The notes beneath the pieces were generated by a model, which saw nothing but the letters and a program-made list of their open reading frames with translations, was not told the DNA's origin and did no database searches. A stretch of DNA of 64,000 nucleotides from Cryobacterium inferilacus (GTDB lineage Bacteria; Actinomycetota; Actinomycetes; Actinomycetales; Microbacteriaceae), in NCBI RefSeq assembly GCF_019599185.1, contig NZ_JAIEUL010000011.1, positions 1 through 64,000 on the forward strand, given 5' to 3'. Below, in pieces: positions 53,363-62,568 of this stretch. The stretch's first letter is position 1. Each line of letters starts with the position of its first letter. The translations under genes and the position numbers were made by a program.

Positions 53363-54751
53363 TCACCCGGCCGGCACCATCGGATTCTCGACGGTGCCGG
53401 CCGGGCAGGCCGCGTTCACCCGCATCATCGCCGCCGCGTCGTCTGCCGTCCAGGGCAGGGCCAGGCGCGGTGCCACCTGCCCGTCGGCCGTCGCCGCCTG
53501 GGTGGCGATCGCCGCGAGTCGCATCGCCAGGTCAAGGGCAAAATCGGCTCCCGCGCTGGAGTCGTTCACCATCACCACCACCGTCAGCCCGGTCTCCGGG
53601 TCGGTGAGACTTGCCGAGAGGTAGCCAGGGATCTCGCCCCCAGCCCCCCGCATCGGGCCCAGCTGCTCCGCCCCCAGGCCCTGCCGCTGCCAAAACGGCT
53701 TGCCGCCCTGCGCAACCGTCGCCCACTGCTCGTTCACCGTGTCGGGCTGCAGCAGAGTGCCCGCCGCCAGCGCCTGCGACCAGGTCTTGAGGTCGGCCAG
53801 GGTGGACACCACCCCACCGGCCACACCGGCCACGGACGGGGACAGCCGCGTGACGTCGAGCATCCTGGCGCAGTCTGCCCGGCCGGCGCCGTCGACCGCG
53901 GCGGTCCAGCCGTGCGGGTGCGGGCCGGGCACCGCCAGCTCCCTGGCGTCGGGGTAGCTCGTCTCCCTCAGGCCGAGCGGGTCGAACAGATAGCGTTGGT
54001 AGAGGTCGGCCCAGTCCTGCCCTGTCGCCTCCGCCAGGGCCATCCCCAGCAGCTGCACACCCGCGTCCGAACGGCTCCACAGTCGGCCGGGCGGCCCGAC
54101 CCTGGCTGTGCCGAGCCCGGCGGAAACGAGCTCGAGCGCCGGCCAACGACGGGTGGGGTTGCTCACGAACTGCGCATCCAGTTCGGGCTGACCCAGGCCC
54201 GAGGTGTGCTGGCAGAGCTGGCGCAGCGTGATTCCCTCGATCCCCGGCTGCCTGGTCAGGTAGGTCGACACCGGGTCATCCAGGCCCACCCGCTGCTCCT
54301 CTGCCAGCCTGAGCAGCACCGTGCAGGTCATCGCGGTGGTCTGCGTGCCGATCCGAAAGCCCATGTCGGTGGTCAGCGCACCACCGCCAACGGCTCGACC
54401 CGTTTCGGGGTCCGCTCGGGTACCGAGCGTGCCCGGGCTGGCCAGCCACCGGCCGGCCCACGGCACCCAGACGCCCGCAATCGCCCCGGATGCCCCGGCC
54501 AGCGCCATCCCGTCGGCCAACGCCGCATCCAGCGCGGCCAGGGTCTCCGCCGACAGTGTGCCCGTCGCCTGCTCCGGGCCGAACGGCTGCGGAACCTCGG
54601 CCTGCGCGCACCCCGCCAGCGGGAGCACCAGGGTGAGCAACAGGGCTACCCCCGCGCGCACCAGTGCCCGCCGATGCCGTTCCCCCGGGACGGCTGTCGT
54701 GTCGCCGCGCGCCGAACCGCCGCCACTCGTTCCCGTCCGGTCAGCTGTCAC
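53363..54751 (-). CDS. Beta-lactamase-fold lipoprotein lacking catalytic residues
   Basis: A 462-residue class C beta-lactamase/esterase-like (serine hydrolase) protein. A signal peptide ends LAGC (Cys48), so it is a lipoprotein. The fold is clear, but the active site is not. The SxxK box reads GTQTT, with Thr136 for Ser and Thr139 for Lys. The YxN box is WSRSD, and the KTG/HTG box is GAGG. All three motifs are altered, so it is probably a non-catalytic binding or regulatory protein. GTG 54751 is the chosen start. Confidence 0.85.
   Translation of the reverse strand: MTADRTGTSGGGSARGDTTAVPGERHRRALVRAGVALLLTLVLPLAGCAQAEVPQPFGPEQATGTLSAETLAALDAALADGMALAGASGAIAGVWVPWAGRWLASPGTLGTRADPETGRAVGGGALTTDMGFRIGTQTTAMTCTVLLRLAEEQRVGLDDPVSTYLTRQPGIEGITLRQLCQHTSGLGQPELDAQFVSNPTRRWPALELVSAGLGTARVGPPGRLWSRSDAGVQLLGMALAEATGQDWADLYQRYLFDPLGLRETSYPDARELAVPGPHPHGWTAAVDGAGRADCARMLDVTRLSPSVAGVAGGVVSTLADLKTWSQALAAGTLLQPDTVNEQWATVAQGGKPFWQRQGLGAEQLGPMRGAGGEIPGYLSASLTDPETGLTVVVMVNDSSAGADFALDLAMRLAAIATQAATADGQVAPRLALPWTADDAAAMMRVNAACPAGTVENPMVPAG
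53366..53405. terminator. Bidirectional hairpin between csbD and the serine-hydrolase-like gene
   Basis: CCCGGCCGGCACC (53366-53378) and GGTGCCGGCCGGG (53393-53405) form a perfect 13-bp stem over a 14-base loop. It lies 12 bases after csbD and within the last codons of the convergent gene. It can stop transcripts from both sides. Confidence 0.7.
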
Positions 54752-54981
54752 GGCAACCCCACGACCAATCTGCGCCCTCTCGAGCCATCCCGCAGGATGC
54801 ACCGGTCAGGCCTGTTGCCGTGGAGTGTACCCAGAGCGCTGGCGGTGCGCTCGGTCAGGGAGCGGTTAGCGGCGGGTCCGGCCGCTCAGCGAGCCCGAGT
54901 AAACCCGAGCAAGCCCAATAAAGTTCTCCACAGGTGTCATTTCCGCAACACAAGACTTCGATACTGAGCTATTCTCACTAC

Positions 54982-56679
54982 ATGCCCAGCATCGCAGCTG
55001 TATCCGCCCCCGACACCCCGGAAAGTGCCGTGCTGCCTGCGGATTCGGTGCTGGTGCATCCGTTGGCCGCCGCGGTTGAGGCGGTCGAGATGCTCGGGGC
55101 GTCCAGCGCCGACTACGACGCCTTGACGGATGCGGAGTTGATCGCCGGGCAGAAGAAGCTCGCGACGCTACGGGCTCTGCTCGAGACCCGGGCGGTGTGG
55201 CTGGCGAAGACCCTCACCCACCGGTCGCGCCGTGAGCTCGGCCAACAGGGCCTGGCCGCCACGCAGGGCTTCCTCTCCCCGGCCGAGCTGATCCAGGAGT
55301 TCACCGGCTGCACCCGGGCAGATGCCCGCAAGCTGATGGATGTGGGCGCGATGCTCGACGACACCGAGACCGCCGAGGCCGAGCAGGCTGTGCAGGCCGA
55401 GGCGGACGATTCCGATGAACCTGCCTGTTCGGAGCCGACTGGGTTGCCCTGGTACAGCCCGATCTCCGCCGCGGTCGCCACCGGTTCCCTCTCCGTGGCC
55501 GCCGCGCACGCGATCCGCGCCGGGCTCGGCGCCATCGACACCGTCGTCACCGCCGAAGTCCTCCGCACCGCCGTTCTCGATCTCCTGGCCGAGGCGAAGA
55601 CGATGACCGTCGACGCCCTCCTCAAACGCTCCCGACGGGCGCGCGACACCCTCGACGCCGCCGGCATCGCCACCCGGGAACAGAAAGCCTGGGACGACCG
55701 GTACCTGCGCGTCTGGACCAGCGACTCCGGTCAGGTGCACCTCAACGGCCAGTTCCCGCCCGAGCAGGGCGCGTTCCTGCTCTCCGTCTACGACAGCGCC
55801 ACCGGCCCCCGCCGCGGCGGGGTGCGGTTCGTCGACCCTGAGCGGGCCGCCTGGGCCAAAGCCGTGCAGGACGACCCGCGCAGCACCGACCAGCTCACCG
55901 CAGACACCTTCATCGAGCTGATCAAGGCCGGCAGCACGGTCAACCCGGACCGGATGCTCGGCGGACGCACCCCCGCCGTCCGCGTCCTCACCACCACCCC
56001 GGCCCCGGCCCGACCCACCGACGCCCCGGCACCGGCTCGATCCGCCGACGAACCCGCACCCGCACCGGCACCGACACCGACGTCGGCCCGGCCCACTGAC
56101 GCCCCAGCCCCGGCCCGGCCCACCGACGCACCAGTCCCCGAGCCGGTACCGGAGCCACCGCCGGAAATCGACCCGACCGCGGTGCTCGTCCCGATTCCCG
56201 ACGGTACCGGACACGGCTTCATCGAGGGCCACACCGACCCCGTTTCGCAGGAGACCATCGACCGGCTTTGTTGCACCAGCGGCACCCTGCAGATCGACTT
56301 CGACGACACCGGCCAACCCCTCAACCTCGGCCGGGAACAACGCGTCTTCACCGCCGGCCAACGCATCGCCCTCGCCGCCCGAGACGGCGGCTGCATCTGG
56401 GGCGACTGCGACAAGCCACCCTCCCGCACCGAAGCCCACCACCTCGAAGAATGGGTGCGCGACCACGGCGCCACCGACATCGCCCTCGGCATCCTGCTCT
56501 GCCCGCCACACCACCGGTTACTGCACAGTCAGGGCTGGCAGATCTTCGAAAACCAAGGCATCTACTGGCTACGACCACCCGCCAGCGCCGACCCCGGCCA
56601 GACGCTCATCCGGATGCGCAGCAAGAGCGCCGCGGCGCAGGAGCGACACGACCCACACGACCCACACGACCCACACTGA
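54982..56679 (+). CDS. DUF222 / HNH endonuclease protein (13E12 type)
   Basis: A 565-residue protein. The N-terminal DUF222 region (about 60-310) leads into a Pro/Ala/Thr linker with repeated PAPARPTDAP units (about 340-395), then a C-terminal HNH nuclease (CIWGDCDKPP, the His pair of AHHLEEW, and CPPHHRLLH). This is the REP13E12-like family, which is multicopy in many actinobacterial genomes. The tail repeats HDP three times. ATG 54982 is chosen over an upstream frame. DNA nicking is likely; the role is unknown. Confidence 0.88.
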   Translation: MPSIAAVSAPDTPESAVLPADSVLVHPLAAAVEAVEMLGASSADYDALTDAELIAGQKKLATLRALLETRAVWLAKTLTHRSRRELGQQGLAATQGFLSPAELIQEFTGCTRADARKLMDVGAMLDDTETAEAEQAVQAEADDSDEPACSEPTGLPWYSPISAAVATGSLSVAAAHAIRAGLGAIDTVVTAEVLRTAVLDLLAEAKTMTVDALLKRSRRARDTLDAAGIATREQKAWDDRYLRVWTSDSGQVHLNGQFPPEQGAFLLSVYDSATGPRRGGVRFVDPERAAWAKAVQDDPRSTDQLTADTFIELIKAGSTVNPDRMLGGRTPAVRVLTTTPAPARPTDAPAPARSADEPAPAPAPTPTSARPTDAPAPARPTDAPVPEPVPEPPPEIDPTAVLVPIPDGTGHGFIEGHTDPVSQETIDRLCCTSGTLQIDFDDTGQPLNLGREQRVFTAGQRIALAARDGGCIWGDCDKPPSRTEAHHLEEWVRDHGATDIALGILLCPPHHRLLHSQGWQIFENQGIYWLRPPASADPGQTLIRMRSKSAAAQERHDPHDPHDPH

Positions 56680-56801
56680 GCCGATAGCCGCACCGGGCCG
56701 CCACCTGCATTGAGCCGACGGCGAGCGCCGCCCGACCCGCGCCATCCGCCGGCCGGCCGTGTTGAGACTCGGTGGGGTGCGAGTCCTGGTTGAGGGGCGG
56801 G

Positions 56802-58115
56802 TCAGGCTCGCTCGAGGGGCGGGGTGACGCGCAGCCCCTCCATGAAACGCAGGACGTTCTCGTCGACGATGATGTCGCTGGGGCGCAGCGGCCGGGTCAG
56901 GTACAGGCCGTTCAGGCTGGTCAGCCTGCTCAGAGCCACGTAGGTCTGGCCGGGGCTGAACACCCGGGCGCCCAGGTCCACGATCGCCCGCTCATAGGTG
57001 GCGCCCTGCGACTTGTGAATCGTGACCGCCCAGGCCAACCGCAGCGGGAACTGGGTGAACTCGGCGACCACATCCTTGCTGAGTTTTTTCGTGGCCGCGT
57101 TGTAGGTGTACTTGAACTTCTCCCACACGGTGGGCTCCACCTCGTGGGTGGTGCCATCGATGTCCACGTACACCGTGGAATCGACCCGCGTGACGGTGCC
57201 GATCGTGCCGTTGACCCAGCGGGGACCGCCGTCGAGAGGATTGTCGTTGCGCAGGAACATCACCTGCGCGCCGACCTTAAGCTCCAGGACCTCGTCTGCC
57301 GGGTAGGTGCGTCCGCCGAAGTCGCCGGTGACCTCGGCCTTGGCCGACAGCGACTTACCCGACAGGCGCTTCAGCGCCGCCGCATTGATGCGGTTGACGG
57401 CGTCATTGCGCGTGGCCAGGGTGATGACACCCTCGGTCGGCGGCTGACGCGCGCCCGCACCGTTGAGCGCACCACCGATCTCGGGGGTCACCTGGCCGTA
57501 CCGCACGGCGTTGAGCATGGTCTTAAAGCCGGCATCGTGCTGACGGTGGATCTCGGTGAGCTCGAAGATCTTGAGCTCGGCGCTCTTCCACACGTTCGCG
57601 TCGAAGAACCACATCGACCGGTAGGTGTCGGCGAAGTAGGCCCGCTCCTCGGGGTCGCCAGGCACGGGGGCCAACTGGTACGGGTCGCCGAAAAGAACGA
57701 TCTGCACGCCACCGAAGGTGTCGTGCGGCCGCTGCCTGGCCTGACGCAGGCTGCGATCGATGGCATCCATCAGGTCGGCATTGACCATCGAGACCTCGTC
57801 GATGACGACGGTGTCGATGGTGTTGAGCAGTTTGCGCAGCTGGTCGTTCTGGTCGATGGCGTGGTCGGCGATGACCCCGATCGGCAGTCGGAACAGGGAG
57901 TGCAGCGTCTGGCCGCCGACGTTGAGCGCGGCGACTCCGGTAGGGGCGGCGATGACGATCTGCTTGCTGGTGTTCCAGGAAAGGTGGTTGAGCAGGGTCG
58001 ACTTACCGGTGCCGGCACGACCGGTGACGAACACATTCTGCTTCGTGCCCTCGATGGCGGCAAACACCTCGGCCTGCTCGCGCGAGAGCGGAATCTCAGA
58101 GGGAATCGCAGTCAC
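56802..58115 (-). CDS. PIF1/RecD-like DNA helicase
   Basis: A 437-residue superfamily 1B helicase. Walker A is GRAGTGKST (32-40), Walker B is VVIDEVS with Asp106-Glu107, and LFGDPYQLAPV is motif III. The C-terminal UvrD-like part has LAWAVTIHKSQGATYERAIVD and YVALSRL. It unwinds DNA 5' to 3' by analogy with PIF1 and RecD2. GTG 58115 has no clear ribosome site, and the true start could differ. It has no repair partner nearby. Confidence 0.9.
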   Translation of the reverse strand: MTAIPSEIPLSREQAEVFAAIEGTKQNVFVTGRAGTGKSTLLNHLSWNTSKQIVIAAPTGVAALNVGGQTLHSLFRLPIGVIADHAIDQNDQLRKLLNTIDTVVIDEVSMVNADLMDAIDRSLRQARQRPHDTFGGVQIVLFGDPYQLAPVPGDPEERAYFADTYRSMWFFDANVWKSAELKIFELTEIHRQHDAGFKTMLNAVRYGQVTPEIGGALNGAGARQPPTEGVITLATRNDAVNRINAAALKRLSGKSLSAKAEVTGDFGGRTYPADEVLELKVGAQVMFLRNDNPLDGGPRWVNGTIGTVTRVDSTVYVDIDGTTHEVEPTVWEKFKYTYNAATKKLSKDVVAEFTQFPLRLAWAVTIHKSQGATYERAIVDLGARVFSPGQTYVALSRLTSLNGLYLTRPLRPSDIIVDENVLRFMEGLRVTPPLERA

Positions 58116-58271
58116 GGAGGAACTTTCACGAAAAGGTAGCGGGGGCGTATCGGCGGGCGGCTCAGAGCCAACCCTGAACACTTCCACTGTATCCGCCCAC
58201 CACCGACCGGCCCACTCGCACACCGACCGGTGGATAACTCGCCCGCGACACGTCGGAGGGGCACCTGGGAC

Positions 58272-59117
58272 TCATCCCACCTCGATCTGCACCGGGAATT
58301 CGTTCTCGACACTGCCGTCCTTGGCGCTGTTGTCGTAGGCGACCAGGTCGTAGTAACCGACCGACAGGTCGGCCGGTATCGTCACGGTGGCGTCGAAGTT
58401 CGACTCCTCCGTGCCGCTCTCCGCGGTTACCTGCTGCGTCAGCACGACCTCGCCCGACGCAGTGCGCAGGTCGAGGCTGAACTGCGCCTCGAACACGAAT
58501 GCCCTCCCCTTGACGAAGAGCGGGTCGCCAGGCGCCACCCTGTCGCTGCAGACGGGCTGGTAGATGAAGATCGGCGGCCGTTCGGTGCCGACCACAACCT
58601 CGTGCTCGACCACATTGATCGGGCTGCCGTCCATGGCGCTGCGTTCGAAGGCGCGCAACGTGGCCGGGGTGTCGATCTCCGGCGGCATAAAGCCCAGCAC
58701 GGTCTGCCAGGTGCCTTCCGTGCCGGAACCCGAGGTCGCCATCACCTCGCGAACGCACAGGGTGTCACCGACCGGCGTCACCAGTTGAACGGTGAGCGCC
58801 GCCTCGAAGGTGTTGGCCCGGCCACTGACGGTCAGAGGGCTCGTCACCCTGGCCCCTGCGGTGGGGTCCTCGATCACGATGAGCGCCCCCGGAGAGGGCC
58901 CGGGCGACGAGGGAACAGGCGTCGGGCTACCGGGCGCGCCTGGATCTGTGGGTGTGGGACTGGACGGTGCGGTGGGCGACGCGGAGGGAGTCGCGGTGGG
59001 GGACGCCGACGGGGTGGGCGTTGCCGACGGGCCGGAGCCGGGGGCGCAGGCTGCCAGAGTGCCGAGCAGTACGAGCGCCAGGAGGGACGACCGACGATGC
59101 GGTCGCGCCGTGTTCAT
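58272..59117 (-). CDS. Lipoprotein with two Gmad2-like domains
   Basis: A 281-residue surface lipoprotein. The signal ends LAAC (Cys24), then about 60 residues of Pro/Ser/Thr-rich linker. Two immunoglobulin-like domains follow, each with the Gmad2 pattern: SPLTVSGRANTFEAALTVQL in the first, and LFVKGRAFVFEAQFSLDL in the second. Such domains are common in wall-attached proteins of Gram-positives. ATG 59117 follows AAGGAG at proper distance. Its partner may be the divergent membrane protein. Confidence 0.83.
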   Translation of the reverse strand: MNTARPHRRSSLLALVLLGTLAACAPGSGPSATPTPSASPTATPSASPTAPSSPTPTDPGAPGSPTPVPSSPGPSPGALIVIEDPTAGARVTSPLTVSGRANTFEAALTVQLVTPVGDTLCVREVMATSGSGTEGTWQTVLGFMPPEIDTPATLRAFERSAMDGSPINVVEHEVVVGTERPPIFIYQPVCSDRVAPGDPLFVKGRAFVFEAQFSLDLRTASGEVVLTQQVTAESGTEESNFDATVTIPADLSVGYYDLVAYDNSAKDGSVENEFPVQIEVG

Positions 59118-59230
59118 GATGATCATCTCCTTGGGTAGATGCAGGGAGCCTACCGCCGCACCGGGTTGACGGCTGCCCCCGCGCCATCCCTCCCGCACGA
59201 ACCCCAAGGACGGCCCCGTAGGATGTGGAG

Positions 59231-60286
59231 GTGAGCAACGGGGTAGGAAACGGCGTGCGGCGGGGGCGTTATGCGCGCGCCGTGATCGCCGTCTGCGTCG
59301 TTCTGGCCCTGCTGGGCGGTGCTCTGGCGGCAGCCATCGGCTCGCTCAACCGCGATGTGTATAGCGCGGGCGGGTTCGTACGCCAGTATCTCGAGGCCCT
59401 GGCCGCTCACGACACCCACACCGCTCTCGCCCTCCCGGGCGCAGTGCCCACCGACGCTGACCTCGAGGCGGCCGGTCTCCCCCAGGATCTACCGGACACT
59501 CTGCTGCGCTCCTCGGTGCTGAGCTCGATCACCGACATCGAATTGGTGCGGGACACGGCCAACCCGGCGATCGAGGGCCAGCGCACCGTGGCGTTCGAGT
59601 TCCGGCTCGATGGCACAAAGACGTCGATGGAGTTCGCCGTGACCCGCGCCGGCACCGTCGCGGGCATCTTCTCCACCTGGGCGTTCGCCACGAGCCCCCT
59701 CGCGGTATTGCAGGTGACGGTGCTGCACGAAGCCCGCTTCACCGTCAACGGTCTCACTCTCGACACACGCGCGCACGCGGATGCCGACGCTCCCGTGTCG
59801 TTCTCCAACCAGGGCGCCTACCTGGCCTTCGCCCCCGCCAGCTACGACATCTCGCACGAGTCCGCGCTGCTGACCGCCCCCACGCAGAGCGTGCCCGTCG
59901 TCGCCTCCGGAGCCACCGACGTCACGGTGGAAGCGGCACCCAACGAGACCTTCACGAGCCAGGTACAGGCCAAGCTCAACGAGTTCCTCGACGAGTGCAC
60001 CACCCAACCGGTTCTGCAACCGTCGAGTTGCCCCTTCGGCATCGAGATCGACAACCGGGTCAAGTCGGCGCCGGTCTGGTCGATCGCGGAGTACCCGGAG
60101 GTTGTCCTATCCGGTGGCGAGAGTGCGTTCGACATGCCCGCCACCACCGGCCAGGCACATATCGTGGTCGACGTGCAGTCGCTCTATGACGGCGACCTGA
60201 GCACCCGCGACGAGGACGTGCCCTTCTCCGTGGGAATCAGCGTCACGATCCAGTCCGACGGTTCCCTCGCCATCCAGCTGCGCTAG
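59231..60286 (+). CDS. Membrane-anchored extracellular protein
   Basis: A 351-residue protein. One N-terminal membrane helix (about 17-40) holds an extracellular part rich in beta structure, with a cystatin- or NTF2-like look in the first half (FVRQYLEALAAHD). Two cysteines (in LDECTTQP and PSSCPF) may form a disulfide. I do not recognise the family. GTG 59231 lies six bases after TAGGAT (59219-59224), which fits a leaderless message. It is divergent from the Gmad2 lipoprotein gene. Confidence 0.75.
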   Translation: MSNGVGNGVRRGRYARAVIAVCVVLALLGGALAAAIGSLNRDVYSAGGFVRQYLEALAAHDTHTALALPGAVPTDADLEAAGLPQDLPDTLLRSSVLSSITDIELVRDTANPAIEGQRTVAFEFRLDGTKTSMEFAVTRAGTVAGIFSTWAFATSPLAVLQVTVLHEARFTVNGLTLDTRAHADADAPVSFSNQGAYLAFAPASYDISHESALLTAPTQSVPVVASGATDVTVEAAPNETFTSQVQAKLNEFLDECTTQPVLQPSSCPFGIEIDNRVKSAPVWSIAEYPEVVLSGGESAFDMPATTGQAHIVVDVQSLYDGDLSTRDEDVPFSVGISVTIQSDGSLAIQLR

Positions 60287-60336
60287 CCGCCCGCCGGACG
60301 CCTACCTTCCGGTCCGTCCGTCCGCCCGTCCGGGGC

Positions 60337-60428
60337 GCATAACTCCTGCTAGTTTTCCTAGCCCCGCCGAACTCCCGCGTGATTCCGGCATCCGCAGCTC
60401 GCCGAGCCGAGAATTGCAGGAGCTATGC
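60337..60428. repeat. Inverted-repeat element, type A copy 3
   Basis: A 92-bp element with ends GCATAACTCCTGC (60337-60349) and GCAGGAGCTATGC (60416-60428), which pair with one mismatch. The interior has diverged from the copies at 29109 and 29654. It fills the gap between two convergent genes. Confidence 0.75.
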
Positions 60429-60462
60429 TCACACCGCCGGGTGGGCGGCCCGGCCGGGGGCG

Positions 60463-62442
60463 CTAGCGGTCGTGGGAGGCCAGGCGGGCGAGGCGGTCGT
60501 TGTAGTCGTTCAACTCCGCGTCACCGGTGCGGTCTGCGTTGCGGTCGCGGCGCTTGGTTTCCTTCTCGTCGCTGCGACCCCACTGGATGGCCACGATGAT
60601 CGCCAGCGCGATCGTCGGGATCTCTCCGACGCTCCAGGCGATGCCGCCGCCGGCCTGCTGGTCGGCGAGGGCGCTCACACCCCAGTCGCGGCCCATGGCG
60701 CCGTACCAGTCCGCCAGGAGCAGCCCGGTGCCGGTCATCAGGGCCAGGCCGAAGAAGGCGTGGAACGCCATGGTGCCCAGCAGGAGCAGCAGCCTGAAGG
60801 TGTACGGCAGGCGGTACGGCACCGGGTCGATGCCGATCAGTGACTGCACGAACAGGTACCCGGTGATCAGGAAGTGCACGATCATCCACTGGTGGCCGAT
60901 GTGGTCGGTCGTCGCCCAGCTGAACAGGGACGTGTAGTAGAACACCCACAGCGATCCGGCGAAGAGCACCGCGGCCACGATCGGGTTCGAGATCACGCCG
61001 GCGTACTTGGAGTGCACGGCCAGCAGGATCCACTCGCGCGGTCCACGACTGCCGTCGCGGCGCATCCGGATGGCCCTGGCGGCCAGGGTCACGGGCGCGC
61101 CGGGCACCAGCAGCACCGGTACAAGCATCGTCAGGGCCATGTGGGCGAGCATGTGCGTGGAGAAGAGGTACTTCTCGTACACGTTCACGCCGCCGTTGGT
61201 GATGTAGAACAGGGTGATCAGGCCGACCACCCAGAGGATGGTGCGGTGCAGCGGCCAGGAGTCGCCGCGGCGGCGCAGGCGAACCACGCCGGCGAGGTAG
61301 AAGAAGATGCCGAACGCGCAGAACAACACCCAGGCGAGGTCGAAGTTCCACTCGGTGAAGTACCGGGCGAAGGTGAGCTCTGGCGGCAGCACCTCACCGG
61401 TGAGGATCTGCGCGGGGGTGGCGGCGGGGATCGCGGTCGTCACCACCTCGTCGACGGGAGTGGCGGTACGGGCGAGCGCGGCCGCGACCCCGGAGGCGAT
61501 GCCCATGAAGGTGATCTCACCCACGACGAGCCACCAGAACCACGGGTCGACCGTGCCGGTGGTGGTGCGCATCCGCCCGATCAGGTAGCGGCGCTGCAGC
61601 ACACCGAAACCCCCGAGTACCAGGAGCACGGCCACCTTGGCCAGCACCAGCACGCCGTACCCGGTGAGCAGGTTGTCCCAGCTGCCCACGCGCAGTTCGG
61701 CGCTGACATAGCCGGACGCCGCGACGACGACGAAGCTCACCAGTGCAACTGTGGAGTAGCGGCCGACGACCTCGCGCAGTCGGCTGGGCGAGAGGTGCCG
61801 GTGTAACAGGATGATGGTGAGCAGACCGCCGAGCCAGACCGCGGCGAAGACCAGGTGCAACCCCAGCGCGGTGATGGCCGCGTCGTGGCCCTCCGCTCCG
61901 GCGGAGTGGCCCTGCTGCGCCATCGGCAACAGCGCCAGCAGGGCGAGCAGGGTGACGAACACCAGCGCCGTCTGGTTGCGCACCGCGAAGCACAGCACCG
62001 TGACCGCCGCGGCGATCAGGGTGGTGGTGAGCCAGGCCTGGCCGATCTCGATCTGGCTGAAGAACTGCCCGACGGTGGCGCTGAACTGGTCGTTGAAGCT
62101 GATCGTGGCGTTGGTCACCTGCAGGAAGGTGAGGAAGCCGGTGATCGCGGACGCGACGGTGAGGAAGGCGGCGGATGCGGCGGCGAAGTCGATGGCCATG
62201 CCGTATTCGCGTTCGCGGGGGCTCAGCGCGAAGCAGGTGAGCACCAACGCGCCGATGGTTCCGGCGGCGCCGATGTTGACCAGCAGCTTGGCGATGGGCA
62301 GTCCCCAGCGCACGACGGCACCGGGGTCGGCGAGCAGCTGGGCGTCGGCCCCGCCACCGTAGGCCAGGCCCGCCACCGTCGCCAGAATCGCGGCCAGCAG
62401 CAGGGCTGGCGGGCCGATGATACGAACGTAACGGGGCACCAT
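60463..62442 (-). CDS. CopD - CtaG (caa3-type) fusion membrane protein
   Basis: A 659-residue protein with about 16 helices. The N-terminal half (to about residue 320) is CopD-like, a copper-resistance/uptake domain with conserved histidines (EGHDAAITALGLHLVFAAVWLGG). The C-terminal half is a caa3-type CtaG, linked to copper supply for cytochrome c oxidase (STHMLAHMALTMLVPVLL, DHIGHQWMIVHFLITGYLF). The fusion is common in actinobacteria. ATG 62442 is chosen over an upstream frame. It probably moves copper across the membrane for oxidase assembly. Confidence 0.9.
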   Translation of the reverse strand: MVPRYVRIIGPPALLLAAILATVAGLAYGGGADAQLLADPGAVVRWGLPIAKLLVNIGAAGTIGALVLTCFALSPREREYGMAIDFAAASAAFLTVASAITGFLTFLQVTNATISFNDQFSATVGQFFSQIEIGQAWLTTTLIAAAVTVLCFAVRNQTALVFVTLLALLALLPMAQQGHSAGAEGHDAAITALGLHLVFAAVWLGGLLTIILLHRHLSPSRLREVVGRYSTVALVSFVVVAASGYVSAELRVGSWDNLLTGYGVLVLAKVAVLLVLGGFGVLQRRYLIGRMRTTTGTVDPWFWWLVVGEITFMGIASGVAAALARTATPVDEVVTTAIPAATPAQILTGEVLPPELTFARYFTEWNFDLAWVLFCAFGIFFYLAGVVRLRRRGDSWPLHRTILWVVGLITLFYITNGGVNVYEKYLFSTHMLAHMALTMLVPVLLVPGAPVTLAARAIRMRRDGSRGPREWILLAVHSKYAGVISNPIVAAVLFAGSLWVFYYTSLFSWATTDHIGHQWMIVHFLITGYLFVQSLIGIDPVPYRLPYTFRLLLLLGTMAFHAFFGLALMTGTGLLLADWYGAMGRDWGVSALADQQAGGGIAWSVGEIPTIALAIIVAIQWGRSDEKETKRRDRNADRTGDAELNDYNDRLARLASHDR

Positions 62443-62518
62443 CCCAGCGTAACCGGAGGTGGAGCAGACAATCGGCCCGTTCGACGCCCGCGGGCCGTGA
62501 GAACGCTGGTTAACGAGA

Positions 62519-62548
62519 AGTGGGCGCCGACCGAAGTCGACGCCCACT
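62519..62548 (-). terminator. Terminator hairpin of the HU gene
   Basis: AGTGGGCG (62519-62526) and CGCCCACT (62541-62548) pair perfectly. After one mismatch, CGAC pairs with GTCG around a CGAA tetraloop. It lies about 20 bases past the HU stop. Confidence 0.7.
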
Positions 62549-62568
62549 GAAACTACGAGGTCTGCACC

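Noticed and set aside
55990-56160. Tandem repeats that might suggest a CRISPR or minisatellite
   Set aside because: The units are in frame and encode the Pro/Ala/Thr linker of the DUF222-HNH protein; there are no spacers.
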